Shown here piece by piece: positions 45,755-53,236 of a stretch of 64,000 nucleotides of DNA. The position numbers were made by a program, and so were the translations under genes. How positions within the stretch are numbered: position 1 is the stretch's first letter; each line of letters opens with the position of its first letter. Source of the stretch: DASSUW01 sp963730535 (GTDB lineage Bacteria; Actinomycetota; Thermoleophilia; Solirubrobacterales; Solirubrobacteraceae); NCBI GenBank assembly GCA_963730535.1, contig CAVSRU010000003.1, positions 372,001-436,000 of the forward strand. Reading direction: 5' to 3'. Under the pieces are notes generated by a model that was not told where the DNA came from, did no database searches, and saw only the letters and a list, made by a program, of their open reading frames with translations.

Positions 45755-45868
45755 ATGGCCACCGGCCTCGCCCTGTCCGGCCTCGCTTCGGGCCCCGACA
45801 CGTCCTCGATCGTCAGCCAGCTGATGGCGCTCGACCGCCAGACAACGACGCGCATCGCCGCCGCCTGA
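45755..45868 (+). pseudogene. Remnant of fliD (flagellar hook-associated protein 2), first ~30 codons
   Basis: A 37-codon frame that encodes the unmistakable FliD N-terminus (SGLASGPDTSSIVSQLMALD) and then stops after TTTRIAAA. Intact FliD is several hundred residues, so the body of the gene has been lost by deletion; the next gene starts eight bases later. The ATG follows flaG at normal operon spacing. A filament cap cannot be made from this copy. Confidence 0.85.
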
Positions 45869-45876
45869 CCGCTCCC

Positions 45877-46164
45877 ATGGATCCCTGGACCGCCCTCCTC
45901 GCCCGCGCCACGGCCGAGCGCCAGCTCGCCGCCGAGGGTCGCTGGGAGGAGCTCGCAGCATCCACGGCCGAACGCCTCCGCATCGCCACCACCCTCGACT
46001 CCGCGCCGCGCGGAGCGCGCCTCGTTCTCGAGGCTCTCAACGTGGTCCAGCAGGAGCTCACCGCCACCCTCGCCGAGGCCGCACGAGAGCTCGCAGCCCT
46101 CGGCCAGGGCCGCGCCGCCGCGTCCGCGCCCGAGTCCCGCCGCTGGGTCGACGGAACCGCCTGA
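45877..46164 (+). CDS. Small helical protein, possible FliT/FlgN-type flagellar chaperone
   Basis: 95 residues, predicted almost all helical (LLARATAERQLAAEGRWEELAASTAERL; LNVVQQELTATLAEAARELAAL). The EGRWEEL motif and the place after fliD fit FliT-like chaperones, which in related operons follow fliD and fliS. No conserved catalytic residues. fliS is absent here, probably lost with the fliD body. Identification rests on context and helical pattern only. Confidence 0.5.
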   Translation: MDPWTALLARATAERQLAAEGRWEELAASTAERLRIATTLDSAPRGARLVLEALNVVQQELTATLAEAARELAALGQGRAAASAPESRRWVDGTA

Positions 46165-46322
46165 GCCGCGCGACGTTCAAGTCTCCGAAGCGGTGTCCGA
46201 TCAATGGTCTGGGCTGCCCCAGGGACGGGGCCTCGCTGGTCCAGGGAGGGACCGAGCGCCCTTTTGTCTGCCGTAAGGAGTCCGTCCTACCTCGCCACCT
46301 GAGCGAGGGTAGTCTGAGGCGC

Positions 46323-46640
46323 ATGGCCGACCTCGTGTGGTCGAGCGATGCGGGCGACCAGCGGCGTCGCGGCAAGGGCAGCCCGTCCCCGCCGGCCGGC
46401 GGCGGCCGCGTGAAGGTCCGGCGCGAGGTCGCCGGGCGGCGCGGGAAGGCGGTGACGACCGTGTCAGGCGTCCCGCTCGACGACGCCGGGCTGCGGGACC
46501 TGGCCGGGAGGCTGAAGAAGCGCTGCGGCGTCGGCGGGTCGGCCAAGGGCGGCGTCATCGAGCTCCAGGGCGACCACCGGGACGCGGTCGTCGAGATCCT
46601 GCGGGCCGAGGGCTACGACGTCGTGCTCGCGGGTGGGTGA
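46323..46640 (+). CDS. SUI1/eIF1-like translation factor (YciH family)
   Basis: 105-residue protein of the bacterial SUI1 family, which can influence start-codon choice. The core is visible: VKVRREVAGRRGKAVTTVSG, LAGRLKKRCGVGGSAKGGVIELQGDHRDAVVEILRAEGY, with the conserved G-G-T/S-x-K-x-G-x-IELQGD segment. Ends six bases before the copy D inverted repeat, a possible terminator. Confidence 0.93.
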   Translation: MADLVWSSDAGDQRRRGKGSPSPPAGGGRVKVRREVAGRRGKAVTTVSGVPLDDAGLRDLAGRLKKRCGVGGSAKGGVIELQGDHRDAVVEILRAEGYDVVLAGG

Positions 46641-46646
46641 GGGTTC

Positions 46647-46694
46647 ACGTCAACTGCGGCATTGAGGGGAGGGGACCCAGCCGCCGTTGACGTT
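46647..46694. repeat. Minimal inverted-repeat element, copy D (48 bp)
   Basis: ACGTCAACTGCGGC and its inverted partner GCCGCCGTTGACGT (one mismatch) enclose only about 19 bases (ATTGAGGGGAGGGGACCCA). Same arms as the 200-314 bp elements but without the interior hairpins: left arm of the ATTGAGGGG type, right of the TGGG type. It lies between convergent genes and folds as a 14-bp stem, a plausible two-way terminator. Confidence 0.75.
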
Positions 46695-46714
46695 CGGCAG
46701 CGGAGACGATCGGC

Positions 46715-46846
46715 TCAGGCGAACGCAGCGAAGAAGCTGAGCCGGCGGCGCCGCTTGTGCTGCAGCTGCGACCGGCGCCACTCCACGAGGGTGAGCTCGA
46801 CGGAGATGTCGGTCTCGATGTAGTTCATGGTGTGGACGTCGGGCAT
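46715..46846 (-). CDS. Small basic-tailed protein, 43 residues
   Basis: Short frame from ATG at 46844-46846 to TGA at 46715. It reads MPDVHTMNYIETDISVEL, then TLVEWRRSQLQHKRRRRLSF and FAAFA. Codon third positions are nearly all G or C, as in real genes here, and the mix of an acidic N-half, a Trp-Arg-Arg turn and a basic tail looks selected. No family recognised. A second ATG (MNYIETD) is six codons in. Confidence 0.5.
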   Translation of the reverse strand: MPDVHTMNYIETDISVELTLVEWRRSQLQHKRRRRLSFFAAFA

Positions 46847-47062
46847 AGGCGTACCTTCCCACCGGGGGTGAGCGCCGGCAGCGGGGCCAGCCCGCGTCGT
46901 GTTGTGGGCTGACTGGTGTCCGGGGGTGTGGCGGTCCGCACCCCGCTACAGGTCCATACGGCCGCTGGCGAGACCGCCGACGCCGCCGTCCCGGCGGCCG
47001 AGCCCGAGCTCCCGGCGCCGACCCCGCAGACGTAGCGACCGCGCGGCACGGATAATCGGCGC

Positions 47063-47941
47063 ATGGGCCGAGTCCGCGGCGCGCTCGTCAACTTCTGGCG
47101 CAAGGGCTACGAGGACAACGTCACCGGCCTCGCGGCGATGGTGGCGTACAACCTGCTGCTGTCGATCCTGCCGATCACGCTGATCGCGCTGTTCATCGCC
47201 GGGCGCGTGCTGCGGTCGGCGGAGCTGGAGCAGTCCGTGCTCCTCGACCTGGAGCAGATCTTCCCGACGGCCGCTGAGTCGACGCTGATCGAGGTCGTCC
47301 GGCGCCTCCAGGAGGCGTCGACGACCACCGGGATCATCGCGCTCGTCGCCGCCGTGTACTTCGCCTCGTCGTTCTGGGGAGCGCTCGACACCGCGTTCTG
47401 CCGCATCTACCACCGGCCGTGCCGCTCGTGGGTGCGCCAGAAGCTGTTCGCGCTCGGCATGTTCGCCGTCGTGCTGCTCTTCATCGTCGCCAGCGTGGCC
47501 GTGCCGGCCGTGCAGAGCCTGATCGCGACGGGGACGGGCGACCTGCCGCTCGGCCTCTCGAACGTGCGCGGCCTCGTGTACTGGATCACGCTCGTGATTG
47601 GCATGATCGTGCTCTTCGGGCTGCTGTGCATGATCTACCAGCTCGTGCCCAGCGGGTTCATCCCCTGGCGCTGCGTGTGGCCGGGGGCGCTCGCCGCCAC
47701 GGCGGCCATCGGCGTCGTCGACTATGCGTTTCCGCTGTACCTCCAGAACGTGTCGACCCTGCGCGCGGGCACCACGCTCGTGTTCATCCTGATCGCGCTC
47801 GTGTGGTTCTACGCGCTCGCGATCATCCTGCTCGCGGGCGCCGTGATCAACGAGCTCCGCTTCGAGCGCCTCGACCGCGAGGGCGCGATCGAGAGCGACA
47901 AGCCGCCGATCGTGATCGAGAGCGTCAAGCCCTCGGGCTGA
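47063..47941 (+). CDS. YihY/BrkB family membrane protein
   Basis: 292-residue polytopic inner-membrane protein, once called RNase BN; function unsettled, transport suspected. About six membrane helices: VTGLAAMVAYNLLLSILPITLIALF, a long soluble loop, ALVAAVYFASSFWGALDTAFCRIY, then GALAATAAIGVVDYAFPLYLQN and LIALVWFYALAIILLAGAVINEL near the C-terminus, which are the family's conserved segments. ATG start 47063. Confidence 0.9.
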   Translation: MGRVRGALVNFWRKGYEDNVTGLAAMVAYNLLLSILPITLIALFIAGRVLRSAELEQSVLLDLEQIFPTAAESTLIEVVRRLQEASTTTGIIALVAAVYFASSFWGALDTAFCRIYHRPCRSWVRQKLFALGMFAVVLLFIVASVAVPAVQSLIATGTGDLPLGLSNVRGLVYWITLVIGMIVLFGLLCMIYQLVPSGFIPWRCVWPGALAATAAIGVVDYAFPLYLQNVSTLRAGTTLVFILIALVWFYALAIILLAGAVINELRFERLDREGAIESDKPPIVIESVKPSG

Positions 47942-48052
47942 CGCGGCCGGCGGCCGCCTCGGTCGGCACGGCCGTCCTCGGCCTGCTGGAAGCGGATGCG
48001 CCCGTCCGTCGCCGCCGGGGCGTACGGACGCTGTCGGCGTAGGCTTGCCCTC

Positions 48053-48241
48053 ATGCCCGATCCCAAGACGGAGGAGATGCAGCTCGAGCAGCTCCAGCGC
48101 GAGCGCGTCGAGCGCGAGCAGGCTTCAGGCGCGGATGAGCCGGCCGACGAGCAGACCCACGAGCGCCGCGCCCAGCGGGCGGCCTACCTGCGGGACAAGC
48201 TGCGCGAGCGAGCCCGTTCGGAGGACGAGACGGGCGGGTAG
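48053..48241 (+). CDS. Small charged helical protein, 62 residues
   Basis: Highly charged, Glu/Arg/Gln-rich (EEMQLEQLQRERVEREQ; RRAQRAAYLRDKLRERARSE), predicted a single long helix. ATG at 48053. No family recognised. A second small acidic gene follows 10 bases after its stop, so the two may be a pair. Confidence 0.5.
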   Translation: MPDPKTEEMQLEQLQRERVEREQASGADEPADEQTHERRAQRAAYLRDKLRERARSEDETGG

Positions 48242-48251
48242 AGCCGTCGCC

Positions 48252-48470
48252 ATGACCGAGGAACCCCCGCACCAGCGCCAGGCGGACGAGCTCGAGCGCG
48301 AGGCCGACGACATGGAGGAGCGCTCCGAGCAGTTGGAAGACGAGATCTCGGACGCGCGCAAGGACTGGGAGCAGAAGCAGGCCGACCCGAGCGTGCCGGG
48401 GGCCGTCGACGAGGACGCAGACTCAGGCGACCCTCCGCCCGAGCAGCAGTACCCGGCCAAGGGCGACTAG
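48252..48470 (+). CDS. Small acidic coiled-coil protein, 72 residues
   Basis: Acidic helical first half (QADELEREADDMEERSEQLEDEI, heptad-like spacing) then a Pro/Asp/Gly tail (DSGDPPPEQQYPAKGD). ATG at 48252. No recognised family; appears co-transcribed with the upstream small protein. Confidence 0.5.
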   Translation: MTEEPPHQRQADELEREADDMEERSEQLEDEISDARKDWEQKQADPSVPGAVDEDADSGDPPPEQQYPAKGD

Positions 48471-48535
48471 CGCCTGGTCATCGCGGCGGTTGTCCCGCGA
48501 GAGGAATCGCGCGGACCCTGACGTACAGGGCGGGC

Positions 48536-49264
48536 ATGGCGCTTTCCCTGCCAGAGCAGTCGCCGCAACAGAGACGGACCGCTCGTATCGCCGGCTGGCT
48601 CATGGCCTCGACGTTTCTGACGGCCATCCTCGCCGCGCTCATTCTCTACGACCCGGTGCTCAACGACACCGACTACATCCTCGGCGACGGCGACGACACC
48701 CGCGTCACACTGGGCGCCCTCCTCGAGATCTTCCTGATGATCGGCAACGTCGGCACGGCGGTCGTGATGTTTCCGATCCTCAGGCGATACAGCGAAACCC
48801 TCTCGCTCAGCTACGTCGCCTCGCGCACGATCGAGTCGACGATCATCGGGGTCGGCGCGATCAGCCTGCTCTCCGTCGTCACCCTGCGCGACGACCTGGC
48901 CGCGTCCATCGGCGCGGACGCAACCTCGCTCGACATTGCGGGGCAGAGCCTGGTCGCGATCCACGACTGGACGTTCCTGTTCGGGCCGGGATTCTGCGTC
49001 GGCGTCAACGGCATCCTGCTCGGCTGGCTGATGTACCGCACCGGATTGATGCCGCCACGGCTCGCGATGCTGGGCGTCATCGGCGGTCCGCTGATCTTCC
49101 TGTCGTCGATCGCGGTCCTGTTCGGCGCCTACGAGCAGGACGGCCTGCACGCCCTCTTCTCGGTGCCCGAGGGCGCCTTCGAGGCGGCGTTTGCGATCTA
49201 CCTGATCGTCAAGGGCTTCAGGCCCTCGCCAATCCTCGACGACGCTCGGTTTATCGGGCGCTAG
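48536..49264 (+). CDS. DUF4386 family membrane protein
   Basis: 242 residues with about six membrane helices. The N-terminus (RRTARIAGWLMASTFLTAILA), the central MIGNVGTAVVMFPILRRYSETLSLSYVASRTIEST and the C-terminal EGAFEAAFAIYLIVKGFRPSP match DUF4386, a family of unknown function. The TAG stop shares CTAG with the convergent cupin gene. Confidence 0.85.
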   Translation: MALSLPEQSPQQRRTARIAGWLMASTFLTAILAALILYDPVLNDTDYILGDGDDTRVTLGALLEIFLMIGNVGTAVVMFPILRRYSETLSLSYVASRTIESTIIGVGAISLLSVVTLRDDLAASIGADATSLDIAGQSLVAIHDWTFLFGPGFCVGVNGILLGWLMYRTGLMPPRLAMLGVIGGPLIFLSSIAVLFGAYEQDGLHALFSVPEGAFEAAFAIYLIVKGFRPSPILDDARFIGR

Positions 49265-49662
49265 TCAGCCCACCAGTCGCGCCGGCCATCGACGTCCTCA
49301 CGCCGAGCCTCGCCGAGACTGGGCGCCCCGATGACGAGGATCTCGAGGCCCTTCGGCCCGGCCTCGTAGCCTCGCCACATACCGGGCGGGACGCGCACCG
49401 CGTCCAATTCCTTGAGCTCGACGATCTCGTCGTCGACCTTCATCCTCCCGCCCCCGCGCAGGACCACGTACACCTCCTCCTGCTTCTTGTGCGTGTGGCC
49501 GTACGGAAAGCGATAGCCGGGTGGGACGCGTTGGTAGCTCAGGCCGGAGTTCTCGAGTTCGAGCGCCTCGGTCGCCAAGCGGAACTCCAGGTCCGGCGCG
49601 CCGTCGAACCTGGACCCGACATCCTCCAGGTCCTCCTTGAGGTTCCTGAGCGTGAACGGCAC
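49261..49662 (-). CDS. Cupin domain protein
   Basis: 133-residue single-domain cupin. Motif 1: PYGHTHKKQEEVYVVLRGGGRMKVDDE; motif 2: RVPPGMWRGYEAGPKGLEILVIG, lacking the usual second-motif His (Trp/Arg instead), so metal binding is uncertain. GTG start at 49660-49662. Function unknown. Confidence 0.8.
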   Translation of the reverse strand: MPFTLRNLKEDLEDVGSRFDGAPDLEFRLATEALELENSGLSYQRVPPGYRFPYGHTHKKQEEVYVVLRGGGRMKVDDEIVELKELDAVRVPPGMWRGYEAGPKGLEILVIGAPSLGEARREDVDGRRDWWAD

Positions 49663-49692
49663 GGCGCGATCCTATAGCCACCCTTTGCTGGG

Positions 49693-49851
49693 GTCGCCGT
49701 CGACGAGCTGCGCATGTTCCGCAATCCGGTCGTCGTCGGTGGCGGCACGCCGTTCCTGCCGGCGGTCACCGAAGACGTCCCGCTCGACCTGATCGAGACC
49801 AGGACGTTCGGCTCGGGCGTGATCTACGAGCGCTACCGGCGCGCCCGCTAG
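49693..49851 (+). pseudogene. C-terminal fragment of a dihydrofolate-reductase/RibD-like protein
   Basis: A frame without a start reads VDELRMFRNPVVVGGGTPFL then LDLIETRTFGSGVIYERYRR and a TAG at 49849. This is the last ~50 residues of the RibD C-terminal/DHFR-like family (GGG-TPF and IY-RY endings). The N-terminal substrate domain is absent; upstream is the cupin gene on the other strand. Confidence 0.7.
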
Positions 49852-49883
49852 CCACCCGCTCCCGATGCGGATACTGTCGGCCG

Positions 49884-50624
49884 GTGTACAGGCGTGCGAT
49901 CGGTCTCGCTCTCGTCCTCGCGGTCGCGAGCCCCGGCGTCGCCGCGGCCGGCTCGTTCATCGCACGGTCCGAGCGGACCGGCGAGGCCCGGATCGAGGGC
50001 GTCGGGTGCGGCGCCGCCGCGTCGCGCGTGCTGGCGCTGCCCGCGTCGGCCACCGAGGTGCAGGTGCGGGAGCCGAAGGTGGGCGACACGTCGCTCGATT
50101 CGCGGTTGACCGAGGCGGCGGTCGTGGGCGCGAGCGTGCGCTTTACCGCCGTCGGCGCCGGCCCGTTCATCTGCAATCCGGCCGAGGACGAAGAGCCGCC
50201 CAGCATGCGTCCGTGGAGCGGTCTGTACGACTACGACATCGCCTTCCGTGAGCGCGTGAGCGCGCGCTACTGGTCGCTCGCCGGCAAGCTCAAGACACGT
50301 CCTCGCTCCGTGACGATGCGCTACATCGCCACGGTGCGCAAGATCCGCTGGCGCAGGTTCGGCGGCCGCAAGGCGGTCGGCTTCGGCCGGATGGTCGTCG
50401 ACGAGCCGCCGGGCTTCACGTGCACCCGCCGCACTTGCCCGGGCCACGGCGAGCGCTTCAAGGTCCTGCTGTCGCGCCCGAGCCGCTGCGCCGACAACGG
50501 CGAGGCCGTCTGGTACGGGCGCGTCGCGTTCATCACGACCAAGCGGATCCTGCGCATCCCGGCCGGCGGCCTGTTCAGCTCGTACAAGCCGGACTGCGGA
50601 CTGAGCGACCCGAAGCCAGTGTGA
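49884..50624 (+). CDS. Secreted protein of unknown function
   Basis: 246 residues with a clear signal peptide (YRRAIGLALVLAVASPGVAAAGS, cleavage near residue 22). The mature part is beta-rich with six Cys (CGAAAS, FICNPAED, FTCTRRTCPGHG, RCADN, DCGLSD), probably disulfide-linked, and a basic stretch RKIRWRRFGGRK. GTG start. No family recognised. Confidence 0.65.
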   Translation: MYRRAIGLALVLAVASPGVAAAGSFIARSERTGEARIEGVGCGAAASRVLALPASATEVQVREPKVGDTSLDSRLTEAAVVGASVRFTAVGAGPFICNPAEDEEPPSMRPWSGLYDYDIAFRERVSARYWSLAGKLKTRPRSVTMRYIATVRKIRWRRFGGRKAVGFGRMVVDEPPGFTCTRRTCPGHGERFKVLLSRPSRCADNGEAVWYGRVAFITTKRILRIPAGGLFSSYKPDCGLSDPKPV

Positions 50625-50675
50625 TGCGGGCTGTTGCCCCCGCTCGGGCGTGACGTACGACGTGGGAGGACTCGG

Positions 50676-51326
50676 ATGACGAGGTACGCAGTCGCACGAC
50701 TGGAAGAGATCGAAGAGCTGACCGACGGACGCGCGCCGTTTCGACCTGTCAGGCACCACTTCGGCATCACGTCCTTCGGTGTCAACGCTTGGACGGCCCC
50801 CGAAGTGGGTGACCGGATCATCAACGAGCACGACGAGTCGGACCCCGACGCCGACGAGGAGCTGTACCTCGTTGTGCGAGGGCGAGCGATGTTCGAGCTC
50901 GGCGGCGACCAGGTGGCTGCGCCCACGGGGACGTTCATCTTTGCTCCTCCCGGCGTGAAGCGGACGGCGTTCGCCGAGGAGCCCGAGACGACGGTCATCG
51001 CGCTCGGCGGCACCCCGGGAAAGGCGTACGAGCCCGCCGGCTGGGAGCTCTGGGTCCCGCTGAACCCGCTCTATGAGGCAGGCGAGTACGCCGAGGCGGC
51101 TGATCGCGGACGCCAACTGGTCGAGGCTCACCCGCAGTACGCCGGGCTGCTCTACAACCTCGCGTGTTGCGAGAGCCTCGCGGGCCGGACGGATGACGCG
51201 ATCGATCACCTCGGACTCGCGATCGACCGCTCGGAGCAGTCTCGCTCGTACGCAAAGGATGATTCGGACTTCGATCCGATCCGCGATGAGCCCGCGTTCA
51301 AGGAGTTGATCGAACCCAAGGGATAG
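50676..51326 (+). CDS. Cupin-TPR fusion protein
   Basis: 216 residues. An N-terminal cupin (DADEELYLVVRGRAMFELGG, then TGTFIFAPPGVKRTAFAEEPETTVIALGG) is followed by a helical TPR-like unit (YEAGEYAEAADRGRQLVEAHPQYAGLLYNLACCESLAGRTDDAI). Good ribosome site GGGAGGA at 50664-50670 before ATG 50676. Likely binds a small ligand or peptide; function unknown. Confidence 0.8.
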   Translation: MTRYAVARLEEIEELTDGRAPFRPVRHHFGITSFGVNAWTAPEVGDRIINEHDESDPDADEELYLVVRGRAMFELGGDQVAAPTGTFIFAPPGVKRTAFAEEPETTVIALGGTPGKAYEPAGWELWVPLNPLYEAGEYAEAADRGRQLVEAHPQYAGLLYNLACCESLAGRTDDAIDHLGLAIDRSEQSRSYAKDDSDFDPIRDEPAFKELIEPKG

Positions 51327-51379
51327 GCCGGGCGCCAGGCTGCAACGCGGCGCCAGACCCGGAGCGCGACGGAGCTGCC

Positions 51380-51784
51380 CTATGCAGGCCCCATCGGCTG
51401 CCAAAGTTGGATGCGATTGCCCTCCGGATCACGAACCTCGGCGAAGCGCCCATTCGGGTAGCGCTCCGGGTCCACGTCGACCGTTTCCCCCGCGCTTCGC
51501 AGCTGCTCGGCGACCGCGTCCAGATCATTGACGCGAAAGTTGATCATCCAGGTGTGCTCGGGCGGGCCGATCATGTCCGAGTCCTGCTGGAACGGCGCGA
51601 ACACAGTCACGCCCTCCTCCTGGCGCCACGGCTCCTGCCCATACGTACTTGGCGCGGGCTTCACCCCAAGCCGCTCCTCGTACCAGATCGCCAGCGCCTC
51701 GGGATTCCGCGCGCGAAAGAAGAAGCCGCCGATACCGGTGACCCGCTCCACGACCCCGAGCTTACTTGCGTGGGCCCCCGACAC
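51380..51784 (-). CDS. VOC family protein
   Basis: 134-residue glyoxalase-fold protein: ERVTGIGGFFFRARNPEALAIWYEERLGV at the start, FRVNDLDAVAEQLRSAGETV, and FAEVRDPEGNRIQLWQP at the end. Start could be GTG 51784 or an internal GTG at about codon 12. Possibly an antibiotic-resistance or lyase-type member; substrate unknown. Confidence 0.8.
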   Translation of the reverse strand: MSGAHASKLGVVERVTGIGGFFFRARNPEALAIWYEERLGVKPAPSTYGQEPWRQEEGVTVFAPFQQDSDMIGPPEHTWMINFRVNDLDAVAEQLRSAGETVDVDPERYPNGRFAEVRDPEGNRIQLWQPMGPA

Positions 51785-51852
51785 TTGTCACCACGGCCGA
51801 TATCCTCACGACTCCGGCAGCCCGGCGATCTCGAGCCAGTCGTTTGCCCTCA

Positions 51853-52317
51853 ATGGACAGCCATCGCCACGGCGTCACCAGCTTCGTCCACGTCGGTCTT
51901 GTCGTCGAGGACCTCGACGAGACAGTCCGGTTTCTCGCGCTGCTCGGCTTCGACTGCAGCGAGCCCGGGGTGTTCAGCGGCGAGTGGATCGGTCGGATCA
52001 TTGGTCTCGAGAACGTGACGGTCGAGCTCGTGATGGCTCGCGCCCCCGACGGCAGCGACGTGTTCGAGGTGGTGCGCTTCCACTCGCCGTCCGCCGGCGC
52101 TCAAGAGCCGGCGCCGGCCGCGAACCGTCCTGGGCTCAGGCACATCGCCTTCAAGGTCGACGACGTGCGTGGCGTCGTCGAGCGCGTCCGAGAGGCCGGC
52201 TGGGACACGGTCGGGGAGATCGTCGACTTCGAGAACACCTTTCTCCTCTGCTACGTCCGCGGACCCGAAGGCCTGATCGTCGAACTCGCCGAGCGGCTCG
52301 ACGGCGCGCCGGGCTGA
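51853..52317 (+). CDS. VOC family protein
   Basis: 154 residues: FVHVGLVVEDLDETVRFLALLGF, an IIGLENVTVELVMARAPDG strand, then HIAFKVDDVRGVVERVREAGW and CYVRGPEGLIVELAERL. Similar in layout (IGLxxVxxxxxMxRxPDG) to the VOC gene at 59.2 kb, so the two are likely paralogues. Function unknown. Confidence 0.8.
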   Translation: MDSHRHGVTSFVHVGLVVEDLDETVRFLALLGFDCSEPGVFSGEWIGRIIGLENVTVELVMARAPDGSDVFEVVRFHSPSAGAQEPAPAANRPGLRHIAFKVDDVRGVVERVREAGWDTVGEIVDFENTFLLCYVRGPEGLIVELAERLDGAPG

Positions 52318-52344
52318 ACGGCCAGACTGAACCCACCGGCGTCG

Positions 52345-53112
52345 ATGAGACAAATCGCTGTACTGGTGCAACACCACGGGCGCCGCTGGCTTCCGAGGAT
52401 TCTGGGTGCGCTCGGGGTGGCGGCGTTCTGCGCGGGCGTGCTCGTGCTGTTCACGACGGACCACGACGCGCGCAGCGCTTTCCTGCTCACGCTCGGGCTG
52501 GCGCTGGTTCTTCTCGCTTTCCTCCACGAGCGGATCCAACTCGAGGGATTCCAGATCCTCGGCGCAAACATTCGTGTGCGAGAGGTAGTCAAGAGCAGGC
52601 TCGAGCTGGCTATCTCCTCCGAGCGAGCCGGAGACGAGAACGTCATGGCGCTCCGAAGGCAGGCTCTCGTCCTCGAGAACCTCTCCGGGCTCTATGAGCA
52701 TGTCCGACGCGTGGAACCGCCGGGCCCTCGGCGTACCTATGCGCTCGATCGCGTTGCGACGCGCATCCAGCAGGCCGCACGCGACGCCGACTTCGATCCG
52801 GTCGAAGTTCTCGGCTGGTTCCACGAGGGCACAGACGCGCTACGGGTGATCGCGCTCAATCTGATGCTGGCCAAGGAGGACTACCGCGACTTCGTCGCGG
52901 TTCTCGAGACCGTCGACACGCCGCGCAGTCACTTCGAGCAGTTCTACGGGCTTCGGCTGGCGCAAGCGATGCTCCCAGAGCTCGATCCGCTGGACAGGCG
53001 ACTGCTCCGCGACGCGATTGTCCGCGCGCGACGGAATCGAGGGTTCAGGCGCGATCGGGCGCTCGTCGAGCAAAGCCGGAGGATTCTCGAACAGCTGGAC
53101 GACAGTCCGTGA
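52345..53112 (+). CDS. Two-helix membrane protein, function unknown
   Basis: 255 residues: two N-terminal membrane helices (about 18-36 and 42-60), then a ~190-residue cytosolic helical region with charged segments (ELAISSERAGDENVMALRRQALVLENL; ATRIQQAARDADFDPVEVLGWF; RRLLRDAIVRARRNRGFRRDRALV). No family recognised. ATG 52345 starts 27 bases after the VOC gene, perhaps co-transcribed. Confidence 0.6.
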   Translation: MRQIAVLVQHHGRRWLPRILGALGVAAFCAGVLVLFTTDHDARSAFLLTLGLALVLLAFLHERIQLEGFQILGANIRVREVVKSRLELAISSERAGDENVMALRRQALVLENLSGLYEHVRRVEPPGPRRTYALDRVATRIQQAARDADFDPVEVLGWFHEGTDALRVIALNLMLAKEDYRDFVAVLETVDTPRSHFEQFYGLRLAQAMLPELDPLDRRLLRDAIVRARRNRGFRRDRALVEQSRRILEQLDDSP

Positions 53113-53236
53113 ACTCGCTCCCGCCCTGCGTCCTGGCCGGTGGGCTACGTGCCGCTTGAAGGACCCAATGCGGTCGTGCCGTCCGGCGGGCGCGGCGGCG
53201 GGCGATCCTTGGCGAGGATCGCCCGCCCGCGCGCGT

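Noticed and set aside
46916..47035. 40-codon plus-strand frame before the YihY gene
   Set aside because: Ala/Pro-rich, poor start context, no conserved features; may be chance in GC-rich DNA.
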